IMG/VR virus record: IMGVR_UViG_3300049561_000014
Location: 1-40,027 of that record
Length of the DNA: 40,027 bases
Source: a virus
Reading direction: 5' to 3' (one strand)
A program made the translations under genes and the position numbers. Positions 6,846 to 12,295 of this stretch are shown here, in pieces. The notes under the pieces are model-generated. The model made no database searches, had not been told where the DNA came from, and saw nothing but the letters and a program-made list of their open reading frames with translations. Within the stretch, counting starts at the first letter, position 1, and each line of letters opens with the position of its first letter.

Positions 6846-7025
6846 ATGAAACAGATAGATGCACTCAAACAATTGATCACGGAACAGCTAAATCGCACTC
6901 GTTGCGCGATTCTAGGAGACAGGAAGGCAGGACTCACGCCTTGTGGTTGCGAACAATGCAGATGGTCGAGTCGTGCGATAAAAGCATTAGAAGGAAAACA
7001 GAACGAGAAAAAATGGTGGGGTTAA
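6846..7025 (+). CDS. 59-residue protein with CxCxxC motif
   Basis: Starts one base after the ATPase stop, with GGTGAAG upstream. The first half is an amphipathic helix. The middle has CGCEQC plus one earlier cysteine (RCAIL), a possible small metal site. The end is basic and finishes with two tryptophans. The family is unknown. It closes the recombination cluster before the structured RNA leader. Confidence 0.5.
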   Translation: MKQIDALKQLITEQLNRTRCAILGDRKAGLTPCGCEQCRWSSRAIKALEGKQNEKKWWG

Positions 7026-7029
7026 TTAA

Positions 7030-7088
7030 GTTGTGCCACCAGGGCCGATAGTAGCGCCAAGGCGCGAAGCGGGTCTTGGTGGCGCAAC
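7030..7088 (+). ncRNA. Strong structured RNA element: 17-bp stem capped by a GC hairpin
   Basis: Bases 7030-7046 pair with 7072-7088 over 17 consecutive pairs. Three are G-U wobbles (7034/7084, 7042/7076, 7044/7074), so the stem is favoured in RNA of this strand rather than as a DNA palindrome. Inside the loop GCGCC (7054-7058) pairs with GGCGC (7061-7065). The two stems flank an asymmetric internal loop, GATAGTA against GAAGC. No T-run follows, so it is not a plain terminator. It opens the 191-base gap before the Cys-rich gene at 7217. I know no RNA family with this form. Confidence 0.6.
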
Positions 7089-7133
7089 GTCAGGAGTGGC
7101 ATCAGCCGACGTAAACTTTAAGGATGCCCGCGA

Positions 7134-7193
7134 ACGCCGGTGACGTACAGGGCGAGCCCCGTAGGCGTGCCTTGGCAGTGGAGAGTAACTGCC
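7134..7193 (+). promoter_or_regulatory. Structured 5' leader, second part: two more hairpins before the ribosome site
   Basis: ACGCC (7134-7138) pairs with GGCGT (7164-7168). Nested inside, TAC-A-GGG (7146-7152) pairs with CCC-C-GTA (7157-7163) around a CGAG tetraloop, leaving GGTGACG as a one-sided bulge. A third hairpin joins GGCAGT (7174-7179) to ACTGCC (7188-7193), only a few bases before the AAAGGAGG ribosome site (7199-7206). With the element at 7030-7088 this makes a compact leader that could control translation of the gene at 7217 in a riboswitch-like or protein-bound way. Confidence 0.45.
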
Positions 7194-7197
7194 ACTT
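7182..7197 (+). repeat. 16-bp repeat AGAGTAACTGCCACTT, copy 1
   Basis: The same 16 bases occur at 7402-7417, each time shortly before a ribosome binding site (AAAGGAGG and AAGGAG). In this copy part of the sequence forms the 3' arm of a hairpin. In the other it contains the stop codon of the upstream gene and the matching arm is missing. A shared regulatory site or a duplicated gene boundary would explain it. Confidence 0.6.
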
Positions 7198-7216
7198 TAA
7201 AGGAGGATTTCAAAAA

Positions 7217-7408
7217 ATGACAGTAGAACATTGCCATGAATGTGGATCACAACTTTGCAACCACGGTAGTTGCCCGCAATGTCGGCCATGCAAACAATGC
7301 AATGGCGGTGATCGAGCTAACAAATTCTTCGGCTATGAGAACGAAGAGGGCAATTCATCCAATGATTATAGGAGTGGTAATTATAGTCAATGCATGGATG
7401 AAGAGTAA
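7217..7408 (+). CDS. 63-residue Cys-rich (zinc-binding) protein
   Basis: The start follows AAAGGAGG at good distance. A longer frame opens at 7124 but would cover the structured leader. The first half is dense in cysteines and histidine (EHCHECG, CNHGSCPQC, CKQCNGG), enough for two zinc sites. The second half is Asn/Gly/Ser/Tyr-rich and acidic. It resembles treble-clef or rubredoxin-like mini-proteins, but I cannot name a family. Its leader contains three hairpins, so its expression may be controlled after transcription begins. Confidence 0.65.
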   Translation: MTVEHCHECGSQLCNHGSCPQCRPCKQCNGGDRANKFFGYENEEGNSSNDYRSGNYSQCMDEE

Positions 7409-7417
7409 CTGCCACTT
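7402..7417 (+). repeat. 16-bp repeat AGAGTAACTGCCACTT, copy 2
   Basis: This is an exact copy of 7182-7197. It spans the stop codon of the gene ending at 7408 and lies just before the AAGGAG site of the next gene. A second local repeat, CAAGGAGATTGAGATG, joins the start regions of the genes at 7435 and 8019 (7422-7437 and 8006-8021). Gene boundaries here seem to have been copied. Confidence 0.6.
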
Positions 7418-7434
7418 ACAACAAGGAGATTGAG

Positions 7435-7728
7435 ATGGCAACAAAGAGCAAGAAGGTAACACAGAATATTTTTTGGAAGCCAGGGCAACTATATCTCATA
7501 CGCACAGTAACTATGTACATCTTGGGTGAGTTAGTTTCGATGGATGAACACGAGATTACTCTGCGCGATGCTGCATGGATTGCCGACATGGGAAGATTCA
7601 GCGAGGCGCTCCTAACGGGTAAGTGCTCCGAAGTCGAACCCGCTCCTGAAGGATTGTCCATCGTAGGACGGGGAGCGATTATCGACGCTTACCGGTGGCC
7701 GCACGATCCACTGCGCATGGTGATTTAA
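7435..7728 (+). CDS. Conserved phage protein of unknown function
   Basis: 97 residues with AAGGAG upstream. The sequence is compact and globular-looking: GQLYLIRTVTMYILGEL, then DAAWIADMGRF, then SIVGRGAIIDAYRWPH near the end. It reminds me of a small phage family with the pattern LIRTVTxY, AAWIADxGRF and VGRG, for which I know no function. Its stop overlaps the next possible ATG as TAATG. It is transcribed with the Cys-rich gene upstream. Confidence 0.65.
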   Translation: MATKSKKVTQNIFWKPGQLYLIRTVTMYILGELVSMDEHEITLRDAAWIADMGRFSEALLTGKCSEVEPAPEGLSIVGRGAIIDAYRWPHDPLRMVI

Positions 7729-7976
7729 TGGACGCCGCCATAGCAAGAATTAGCTATGAAATATCGCTATCGCTGTTGCTGTCGCGGTCGCTGTCGCTGT
7801 CGCGGTCGCGGTCGCGGTTGCTGTCGCTGTCGCGGTTGCGGTCGCGGTCGCGGTTGCTATCGCTGTCGCGGTCGCTGTCGCGGTCGCGGTCGCGGTCGCG
7901 GTTGCTGTCGCGGTCGCGGTCGCGGTTGCTGTCGCGGTCGCTGTCGCGGTCGCTGTCGCGGTCGCTGTCGGGGTGA
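7729..7976 (+). CDS. Doubtful ORF read through the hexanucleotide repeat (Ser-Arg/Ser-Leu)
   Basis: A TAATG-coupled start leads into about a dozen normal residues (MDAAIARISYEI) and then some 70 residues of Ser-Arg and Ser-Leu dipeptides encoded by the 6-bp repeat. All frames across the repeat are open, so openness is no evidence. Repeat variation changes the protein in this frame (Ser/Leu, Arg/Leu), which argues against selection on it. Another frame from 7756 would give a Cys-Arg/Gly-Arg protein that continues to 8022. Either may be translated, but neither is convincing. Confidence 0.2.
7764..7973. repeat. 35-unit hexanucleotide tandem repeat, T(C/T)GC(G/T)(G/A)
   Basis: Exactly 35 consecutive 6-bp units fill 210 bp without an indel. 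Almost all are TCGCGG or TCGCTG, with a few TTGCTG, TTGCGG, TCGCTA and TTGCTA. Changes occur only at unit positions 2, 5 and 6, while positions 1, 3 and 4 are fixed until the last unit (TCGGGG). The final units alternate as a 12-bp unit. It lies between the genes at 7435 and 8019. Slippage, unequal recombination, a protein-binding array or phase-variable coding are all possible. Confidence 0.95.
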
Positions 7977-7980
7977 TCAC

Positions 7981-8022
7981 ATGAACAACGAAGAGTATTA
8001 TACTGCAAGGAGATTGAGATGA
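7981..8022 (+). CDS. Possible 13-residue leader ORF
   Basis: GGGGTGATCAC precedes an ATG encoding MNNEEYYTARRLR, and the stop overlaps the ATG of the next gene as ATGA. The good ribosome site and overlap suggest translational coupling. It is also in frame with the Cys-Arg repeat frame from 7756 and could be the tail of that product. The end is forced partly by the AAGGAG site of the next gene, so this may be chance. Confidence 0.3.
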   Translation: MNNEEYYTARRLR

Positions 8023-8273
8023 GTGAAGAAAGCTATTTAGCCGCGATTAACCTTAGCGCAAATCTCGGCAATTTGCTTGTGGCCAAAGATGAACGCATTC
8101 GCGAGCTTGAGAAGGACAACGCCGCTTACATCGAGCGAATAGTTAGGCTTACGAATAGAGTTAGTGAGTTAGAGGAATCGGTAAAGTGGGCTGACTCTAA
8201 CATTAACTCTTTTGCATTGCCTGCTGATGCGAGGGAATTCAGTGCAGAGCTTCGCAAGAAGGCTGGACTATGA
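8019..8273 (+). CDS. 84-residue coiled-coil protein
   Basis: Preceded by AAGGAG. After a short head, residues of about 25-60 (AKDERIRELEKDN, then IVRLTNRVSELEESVKWAD) have clear heptads of Ile, Leu and Val with charged flanks, the mark of a parallel coiled coil. The end is short and basic. Such small coiled-coil proteins are frequent in phage early regions. No function can be inferred. Confidence 0.65.
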   Translation: MSEESYLAAINLSANLGNLLVAKDERIRELEKDNAAYIERIVRLTNRVSELEESVKWADSNINSFALPADAREFSAELRKKAGL

Positions 8274-8308
8274 GCACACCAGCTAATGGCTCTAACTAGG
8301 AGGAAATG

Positions 8309-8620
8309 ATGTTTGTACTATGGCTGAATCCAATGACTGATAATTGCGAATCTCGTAAAGCAGTAGCGAAGGCCGACACACGAGAAGCGCTTGAACAATT
8401 GCTCGAACGCGAGTGTATAGAGCCCTATCAAGATGGTTGCTGGCATAAAATCTACCGCAAGGGCGGTCCTCTGGAGTGGTATAATGCTCCCGCTGATTTA
8501 TTCACTCCTCCTCCAATCGGAATAGCCGAATGTCTGAGCGAGGAGCAAGCCGTCGAACGTACGCGGCAAGATTATCGCGAGTGGATTTCAACCGTACTTG
8601 ATGCTTCGATGATGGGTTAA
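8309..8620 (+). CDS. Conserved-looking phage protein, unknown
   Basis: 103 residues from the second ATG of an ATGATG pair. AGGAGG lies five bases before this one and only two before the first. The sequence is aromatic and acidic, with DGCWHKIYRKGGPLEWYN in the middle, like phage proteins carrying a YQDG-x-WHK-x-x-x-x-GGPLEW signature that I recall without a known function. It forms part of a run of small early genes leading to the Gp37/Gp68-type gene. Confidence 0.6.
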   Translation: MFVLWLNPMTDNCESRKAVAKADTREALEQLLERECIEPYQDGCWHKIYRKGGPLEWYNAPADLFTPPPIGIAECLSEEQAVERTRQDYREWISTVLDASMMG

Positions 8621-8622
8621 CT

Positions 8623-8826
8623 ATGACCACCGACGGCCCCAATCGCAGGCAATTCGGTTCACGCCAGGCACGCAACCGCCAGCAAAGCGAAATAAATAGG
8701 TGTGCCAATACTATGGCGAAGGCGATCAAGAAAGAGAAACTAGCCGCAGAAGTACACTCGCAAGATTGCGTTGGGCAAATCATAAATACGAGTTTTGATA
8801 AGGTGTTTGGGAAGGCAAAGCCATGA
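8623..8826 (+). CDS. Unknown 67-residue basic protein
   Basis: Basic and Gln/Arg/Lys-rich (RRQFGSRQARNRQQ, then AKAIKKEKLA). No clear ribosome site precedes it, but it starts two bases after the preceding gene and ends in an ATGA overlap with the next. Basic composition and small size would fit nucleic-acid or protein binding. I recognise no domain. Confidence 0.5.
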   Translation: MTTDGPNRRQFGSRQARNRQQSEINRCANTMAKAIKKEKLAAEVHSQDCVGQIINTSFDKVFGKAKP

Positions 8827-9812
8827 GCGGCAAGACTAAGATAGCTTGGTGCACGGGCACATGGAATGTGATAGCGGGATGCTCCAAGGTCAGCTCGGGA
8901 TGCAAAAATTGCTATGCTTTGCGCATGGCTTGGCGTCTTGCTCATAGCTCAAATGCCAAAATACGAGAGACTTATAAAGGGCTGGTACGACACGGATGCG
9001 AGCAGAGTTGCAATAGCTGCGAGCATAACTCTTGTGGTTTCGAGGAACCATATACCTGGACCGGCGAAGTTCGCTGCCTACCCGAGGAACTATCAAAGCC
9101 ACTGCACTGGAAAAAGCCGAGATGCATTCTCGTTTGCTCGATGTCCGATTTGTTTAACGAGAAAGTGTCTAACGGGTTTATCGTCGACGTGTTTAATGTG
9201 ATGAACGCGTGCCCACAACACCAGTTCATGATTTTGACGAAACGCAGCAAGAGGATGAGGGAGTGGTATAGGTGGGTATCGACACCGTTCATTGGATCCC
9301 CAAACCAGGGGTGTTTGCCTGCGATGTGTGATAGATGGGAATGGCCATTGCCTAATGTATGGATTGGCGTCAGTGTTGAAGACCAACCCACCGCCGATGA
9401 GCGCATATCGGACTTGCAGGCGACGCCCGCGGCGAGGAGATTCGTGTCGCTGGAGCCGTGTCTGGCCCCGGTCATATTCAAAGACGAGTGGCTAATGTCA
9501 TGCCATGATTGCGGCAATGAAGGCTCGATAGCTTATGACTCAAAACCAGGAACTATCGCGGGAAGATTATGCTTAGATGCCTGCGAAAAACGCGGCAATC
9601 CGGCATCTATTTCGCTCGTGATTATGGGCTGCGAAAGCGGCCCTCACGCTCGCCCCATGGAGCTTGATTGGGCGAGGCAAGTCCGCGATGCCTGCGTCGC
9701 CGCCAAGGTGCCGTACTTTTTAAAGCAAGCGAACATTGGCGGCAAGCTCGTAAAAATGCCTGAGCTAGATGGCAAGGCGTGGGATCAACTTCCCGAGGTG
9801 AAGCATGGCTAG
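8823..9812 (+). CDS. Phage Gp37/Gp68-family protein (DUF5131)
   Basis: 329 residues. The opening TGTWNVIAGCSKVSSGCKNC is the family hallmark: Trp-Asn, then three spaced cysteines before Tyr-Ala. Further on, WTGEV, FVCSMSDLF-like (here LVCSMSDLFNE), FMILTKRS and WIGVSVED are in the usual order, followed by RRFVSLEPC, IMGCESG and VPYFLKQ. An extra Cys/His cluster (about 59-73) and another near 228-255 look like inserted zinc knuckles. The family is widespread in phages and islands. The cysteine trio suggests a metal or Fe-S centre, but the biochemical role is not established as far as I know. Confidence 0.85.
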   Translation: MSGKTKIAWCTGTWNVIAGCSKVSSGCKNCYALRMAWRLAHSSNAKIRETYKGLVRHGCEQSCNSCEHNSCGFEEPYTWTGEVRCLPEELSKPLHWKKPRCILVCSMSDLFNEKVSNGFIVDVFNVMNACPQHQFMILTKRSKRMREWYRWVSTPFIGSPNQGCLPAMCDRWEWPLPNVWIGVSVEDQPTADERISDLQATPAARRFVSLEPCLAPVIFKDEWLMSCHDCGNEGSIAYDSKPGTIAGRLCLDACEKRGNPASISLVIMGCESGPHARPMELDWARQVRDACVAAKVPYFLKQANIGGKLVKMPELDGKAWDQLPEVKHG

Positions 9813-9821
9813 GCGGCGGCA

Positions 9822-10961
9822 ATGACTGGCCTCACGCTCGAGCTATTTTCATGCTCAGGCGGCCTCGCCGAAGGCCTCCGCCGCGCCGGTATCATAATCG
9901 ACATGGCCTTCGATTTTGATATCGACGCCTGCGATAGTTATGAACGCAATCTGGGCCATCGGCCCGTACGAATGGACGTACGCGACTTACTGCGTATGGT
10001 CCGCGGCGGGTGGTCACCGGGAGAAATTGGGTTGGCTGTTTTTGATCCTCCGTGTACCCCCTGGAGCCGCGCCGGCAAGCGCCAGGGCCAAGCCGATAAG
10101 CGCGACATGCTCGACGTAACCGTCGAGCTCATCGACTTGTTGCGGCCGCGCTCGTGGATCATCGCCAATGTGCCAGGGCTTGATGACTCGGCCAATTGGG
10201 AGGCCGTAGTAAAACCTATCATTGGCGGCATGGCATCAAGGTGTGGCTATTGTGTCGATTATGCCAAGCTCAATTGTGCGGATTATTCAGTTCCGCAAAA
10301 GCGCATAAGACCATGGTGGTTTGGACATCCGACGGGCACGCCCTGCATTGAATGGCCGCACCCGACGCACTGCAAGCCGCCCGTGCTGCCGGGCTGCGGT
10401 TTGAAGTCCTGGGTCACGTGTCGCGACGCCTTAGCGCATTTGCCGATCGAAGAACTTGGGCGACCGATAAATATCCGCAAGCGCGGCACACTAGCGACAA
10501 GGCGGGCTGGCAAAAAGCCTAGGGCAAGCAATCTTGATAGCCCGGCCGGTGTTGTGACTTGCTCACCGCACCAGGGCGATGGCACCGTGTTGCTGATAAC
10601 ATCACCAGGACGAGATGGTCGCAATGGCGAAAGTCAGCGAGGCAATGCAAATGCGATAGTGCTCAGTGAGCGAGCTGCGGCTATTTTGCAGGGCTTTCCC
10701 GAGAGCTGGCAATTTTGCGGCCGCACGAAGCGGACACGATGGTCCCAAATCGGCCAAGGGATGTGTCCGCCAATGGCTCATGCTGTCGGCAATAGTATCA
10801 AAAAATGGATGGACTATGAGCACCGAGTAGTTATGGCACGTGCGAACTGTAAACCAAGTGCCCGCGATGCTGCACGCGCAATGGGCCTAGACCCTAAAGC
10901 TCTGGAGTCACAAGAAAATCAGGATTGGGAAATCGGCAATCTGGGGCCGAAAGAGTCATGA
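9822..10961 (+). CDS. DNA C5-cytosine methyltransferase with altered motif VI
   Basis: 379 residues. Motif I is LELFSCSGGLAEGL (AdoMet binding, residues 6-19), motif IV FDPPCTPWSRAG with nucleophile Cys78, motif VIII QKRIR (159-163), and motif X GQGMCPPMAHAVGNSI. Motif VI, normally ENV with the glutamate that assists catalysis, reads ANV (115-117). The rest appears intact. The enzyme would methylate cytosine to shield phage DNA from restriction, but loss of the glutamate should impair it unless the residue is replaced by another. The target sequence cannot be read off. The stop overlaps the next ATG. Confidence 0.9.
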   Translation: MTGLTLELFSCSGGLAEGLRRAGIIIDMAFDFDIDACDSYERNLGHRPVRMDVRDLLRMVRGGWSPGEIGLAVFDPPCTPWSRAGKRQGQADKRDMLDVTVELIDLLRPRSWIIANVPGLDDSANWEAVVKPIIGGMASRCGYCVDYAKLNCADYSVPQKRIRPWWFGHPTGTPCIEWPHPTHCKPPVLPGCGLKSWVTCRDALAHLPIEELGRPINIRKRGTLATRRAGKKPRASNLDSPAGVVTCSPHQGDGTVLLITSPGRDGRNGESQRGNANAIVLSERAAAILQGFPESWQFCGRTKRTRWSQIGQGMCPPMAHAVGNSIKKWMDYEHRVVMARANCKPSARDAARAMGLDPKALESQENQDWEIGNLGPKES

Positions 10962-11230
10962 CCTTCGACTGCATCAGATGCGGCGCCTGCTGCACTGAGC
11001 AGCTAGTCGCTCTCACGCCACGAGACAAGTGCGTGCCGGTGGTCATGCGATCGCCTGATGGTGCTTGGATGGGCCAGCAAGGTGGCCGCTGCGTAGCTCT
11101 AGAGGGCCGAGTCGGAATCGAGGTGACGTGCTCCATCTATGCTGATAGACCCGAGATGTGTCGAGTCTTCCCCGCGGGTACGCCGTATTGCTTGGCGGCG
11201 CGAGAGGTGTACTCGATAGGAGGCCGGTAG
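10958..11230 (+). CDS. YkgJ-like CxxCxxCC cluster protein
   Basis: 90 residues starting in an ATGA overlap with the methyltransferase. FDCIRCGACC at the start is the CxxCxxCC signature. Later cysteines (GRCVAL, TCSIYADRPEMCRVFP, YCLA) match the usual Y-x-x-RP-x-x-CR-x-FP pattern of the YkgJ/UPF0153 family. Members bind zinc or possibly an Fe-S cluster, and their biochemical role is unsettled. The tight overlap with the methyltransferase suggests the products are made together. Confidence 0.8.
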   Translation: MTFDCIRCGACCTEQLVALTPRDKCVPVVMRSPDGAWMGQQGGRCVALEGRVGIEVTCSIYADRPEMCRVFPAGTPYCLAAREVYSIGGR

Positions 11231-11231
11231 C

Positions 11232-11405
11232 ATGGCAAGATTTTGGGAGCGCGGTTGGTCGCGAGCATATCAGCGTTATGCCTCTCTGCTCATGGCCGAC
11301 GACCGCCAATGGCGCTGCTATCATGAGAGCTGGCGCCGTCTATGCCTAGCTCGGGCTCGGATATGTGAGTATACGCTAACAGCACCACCGGATGTAATGC
11401 CTTGA
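11232..11405 (+). CDS. 57-residue Trp/Arg/Tyr-rich protein
   Basis: Below common gene-size cut-offs, but it has a strong AGGAGG (11218-11223) eight bases before its ATG and starts one base after the upstream stop. The sequence is unusually rich in Trp, Arg and Tyr (RFWERGWSRAYQRY, HESWRRLCLARAR), with three cysteines later. It is likely an amphipathic basic helix protein. I recognise no family. Confidence 0.55.
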   Translation: MARFWERGWSRAYQRYASLLMADDRQWRCYHESWRRLCLARARICEYTLTAPPDVMP

Positions 11406-11408
11406 TAC

Positions 11409-11514
11409 TGAACAGCTTTTCATGTGTTCACTGGTGCGTAAATACGATCCTAGACGATCGCAAAATCGACGCAATCCGGACGATTATTCTTGCAGCCTAG
11501 CACCAGTATGCTAG
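11409..11514. promoter_or_regulatory. Operator-like cluster of inverted and direct repeats
   Basis: The 118-base gap before the small regulatory genes holds a perfect dyad TGAACA-n10-TGTTCA (11409-11430), three direct hexamers ACGATC/ACGATC/ACGATT (11444-11449, 11454-11459, 11480-11485, the first two one helical turn apart), and a dyad CTAGC-n8-GCTAG (11497-11514). TTGCAG (11490) with 16-bp spacing to TAGACT (11512) would start RNA at about 11524, the ATG of the next gene. This suits a regulated promoter. The promoter match itself is weak. Confidence 0.4.
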
Positions 11515-11523
11515 ACTATAAAT

Positions 11524-11646
11524 ATGAGCACAACGACAACACATTTGACCGACTACAATCACGAAGACAGCTTGTCGATCACGGTAGCCCCTACCGCCGC
11601 ACACATATCAGAGCAACAACATCACTGGCAAAGCGTTTTGACATGA
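11524..11646 (+). CDS. Small 40-residue Thr/His-rich protein
   Basis: A short frame that begins MSTTTTHLTDYNHED and ends in an ATGA overlap with the Fis-like gene. No ribosome site precedes the ATG. The nearest promoter-like boxes would place the RNA start at the ATG itself, so a leaderless message is possible. The overlap with a convincing gene is the main support. A longer frame from 11490 in another phase runs into the Fis-like gene and is an alternative N-terminus for it. Confidence 0.35.
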   Translation: MSTTTTHLTDYNHEDSLSITVAPTAAHISEQQHHWQSVLT

Positions 11647-11849
11647 CCACTCTCGCCACAATTCGCGCACGACGCGACAAGCACGAACGAGCCCTGGTGC
11701 TTCGCGCGCTCGAGCGCCACGCCCGGAACATCGGCGCCGCGGCGCGCGAGCTCGGTGTCACACGTAGCAGCCTGCAACGGCTGATGGCCAGGCTAGGCAT
11801 TGAGAGTCAAGGGAGCGGCAGGCCGGGGAGGCCGAGAAAAAAGGCATAA
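11643..11849 (+). CDS. Fis-type helix-turn-helix protein with GRP-rich tail
   Basis: 68 residues. RALERHARNIGAAARELG followed by VTRSSLQRLMARLG is a standard Fis-type (HTH_8) helix-turn-helix, as in the C-terminal domains of bacterial enhancer-binding proteins. The tail GSGRPGRPRKKA resembles an AT-hook. It is all DNA-binding domain with no sensor part. A second protein of the same design lies at 12039-12266. The ATG at 11643 gives an ATGA overlap. The frame is open back to 11490 without similarity to known proteins. Confidence 0.75.
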   Translation: MTTLATIRARRDKHERALVLRALERHARNIGAAARELGVTRSSLQRLMARLGIESQGSGRPGRPRKKA

Positions 11850-11890
11850 GGTGATGTATGCTGTACAGTATTTTATTTTACAATATATTG

Positions 11891-11919
11891 TTGCATTAAT
11901 TTACAATGTGCTGTATATT
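11891..11919 (+). promoter_or_regulatory. Putative promoter (TTGCAT, 17 bp, TATATT)
   Basis: TTGCAT (11891-11896), a 17-bp spacer and TATATT (11914-11919, five of six consensus matches) lie in a strikingly A/T-rich stretch. Transcription would begin at about 11926, the ATG of the next gene, which has no ribosome site. Direct repeats flank it: TGCTGTA twice (11859 and 11909) and TTTACAAT twice (11876 and 11900). These could be binding sites for the neighbouring HTH proteins. Confidence 0.5.
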
Positions 11920-11925
11920 AATAAT

Positions 11926-12036
11926 ATGAACACTACATCAACAAACCAAGCCAACATCGACATCAGACACCAGTCATTGAGCGCAGCATTTCGGCTAGGG
12001 CAGCTCGTAAAGAAAATCAGCAAAGGATCGAAGTAG
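11926..12036 (+). CDS. Possible 36-residue protein, leaderless
   Basis: MNTTSTNQANIDIRHQ opens a frame that ends LGQLVKKISKGSK two bases before the next gene. The A/T-rich stretch upstream has a good -10 element but no Shine-Dalgarno, so the mRNA would start at the ATG. The frame is open further upstream to 11800, but that part translates A/T-rich promoter DNA. The product is basic at its end. The function is unknown. Confidence 0.4.
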   Translation: MNTTSTNQANIDIRHQSLSAAFRLGQLVKKISKGSK

Positions 12037-12038
12037 CC

Positions 12039-12266
12039 ATGACCACCGACGCTGAAATCCGCGCGCACTTCGATGACCAGCGCAAGGCCAATCTCGTGGC
12101 CGAGCTCGAACGCAACGGTTGGAGCCTCACAGCTACAGCGCAAGCGCTAGGCGTGGCCATCAATTACTTGCAGTGGATGATTAAGCACTACGGGCTGAGT
12201 GAGCAATACGCAAAGAGCGGGCACCCGGGGCGGGGCAACCCGCACTCAAAAAGCGAGAACACTTGA
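12039..12266 (+). CDS. Second Fis-type helix-turn-helix protein
   Basis: 75 residues. AELERNGWSLTATAQALG followed by VAINYLQWMIKHYGL is again a Fis-type HTH, preceded by a short charged helix and followed by a Gly/Pro/Arg tail (GHPGRGN). The pattern of helix, HTH and GRPGR-like tail matches the protein at 11643-11849, suggesting old paralogues. Both may act on the repeats in the surrounding A/T-rich gaps. The stop overlaps an upstream in-frame ATG of the next gene. Confidence 0.7.
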   Translation: MTTDAEIRAHFDDQRKANLVAELERNGWSLTATAQALGVAINYLQWMIKHYGLSEQYAKSGHPGRGNPHSKSENT

Positions 12267-12295
12267 AACGTGGTAATATTTCAAAGGAGCATGTC

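Noticed and set aside
7044-7076. Hammerhead-ribozyme-like core (GAUAGUA, stem, GAAGC, GUC)
   Set aside because: The order of a stem between GAU-x and GAA-x-C and the nearby GUC is suggestive, but CUGAUGA and GAAA are not matched exactly and there is no third stem, so I do not call a ribozyme.
7750-7980. Minus-strand Thr-Ala repeat ORF as a gene
   Set aside because: It opens with GTG without a ribosome site, opposes the local operon, and openness is trivial in the repeat. It is kept only as part of the repeat-variation finding.
11409-11430. LexA/SOS box
   Set aside because: TGAACA-n10-TGTTCA has spacing unlike the LexA boxes I know (GAAC-n4-GTTC, CTG-n10-CAG, GTTC-n7-GTTC).
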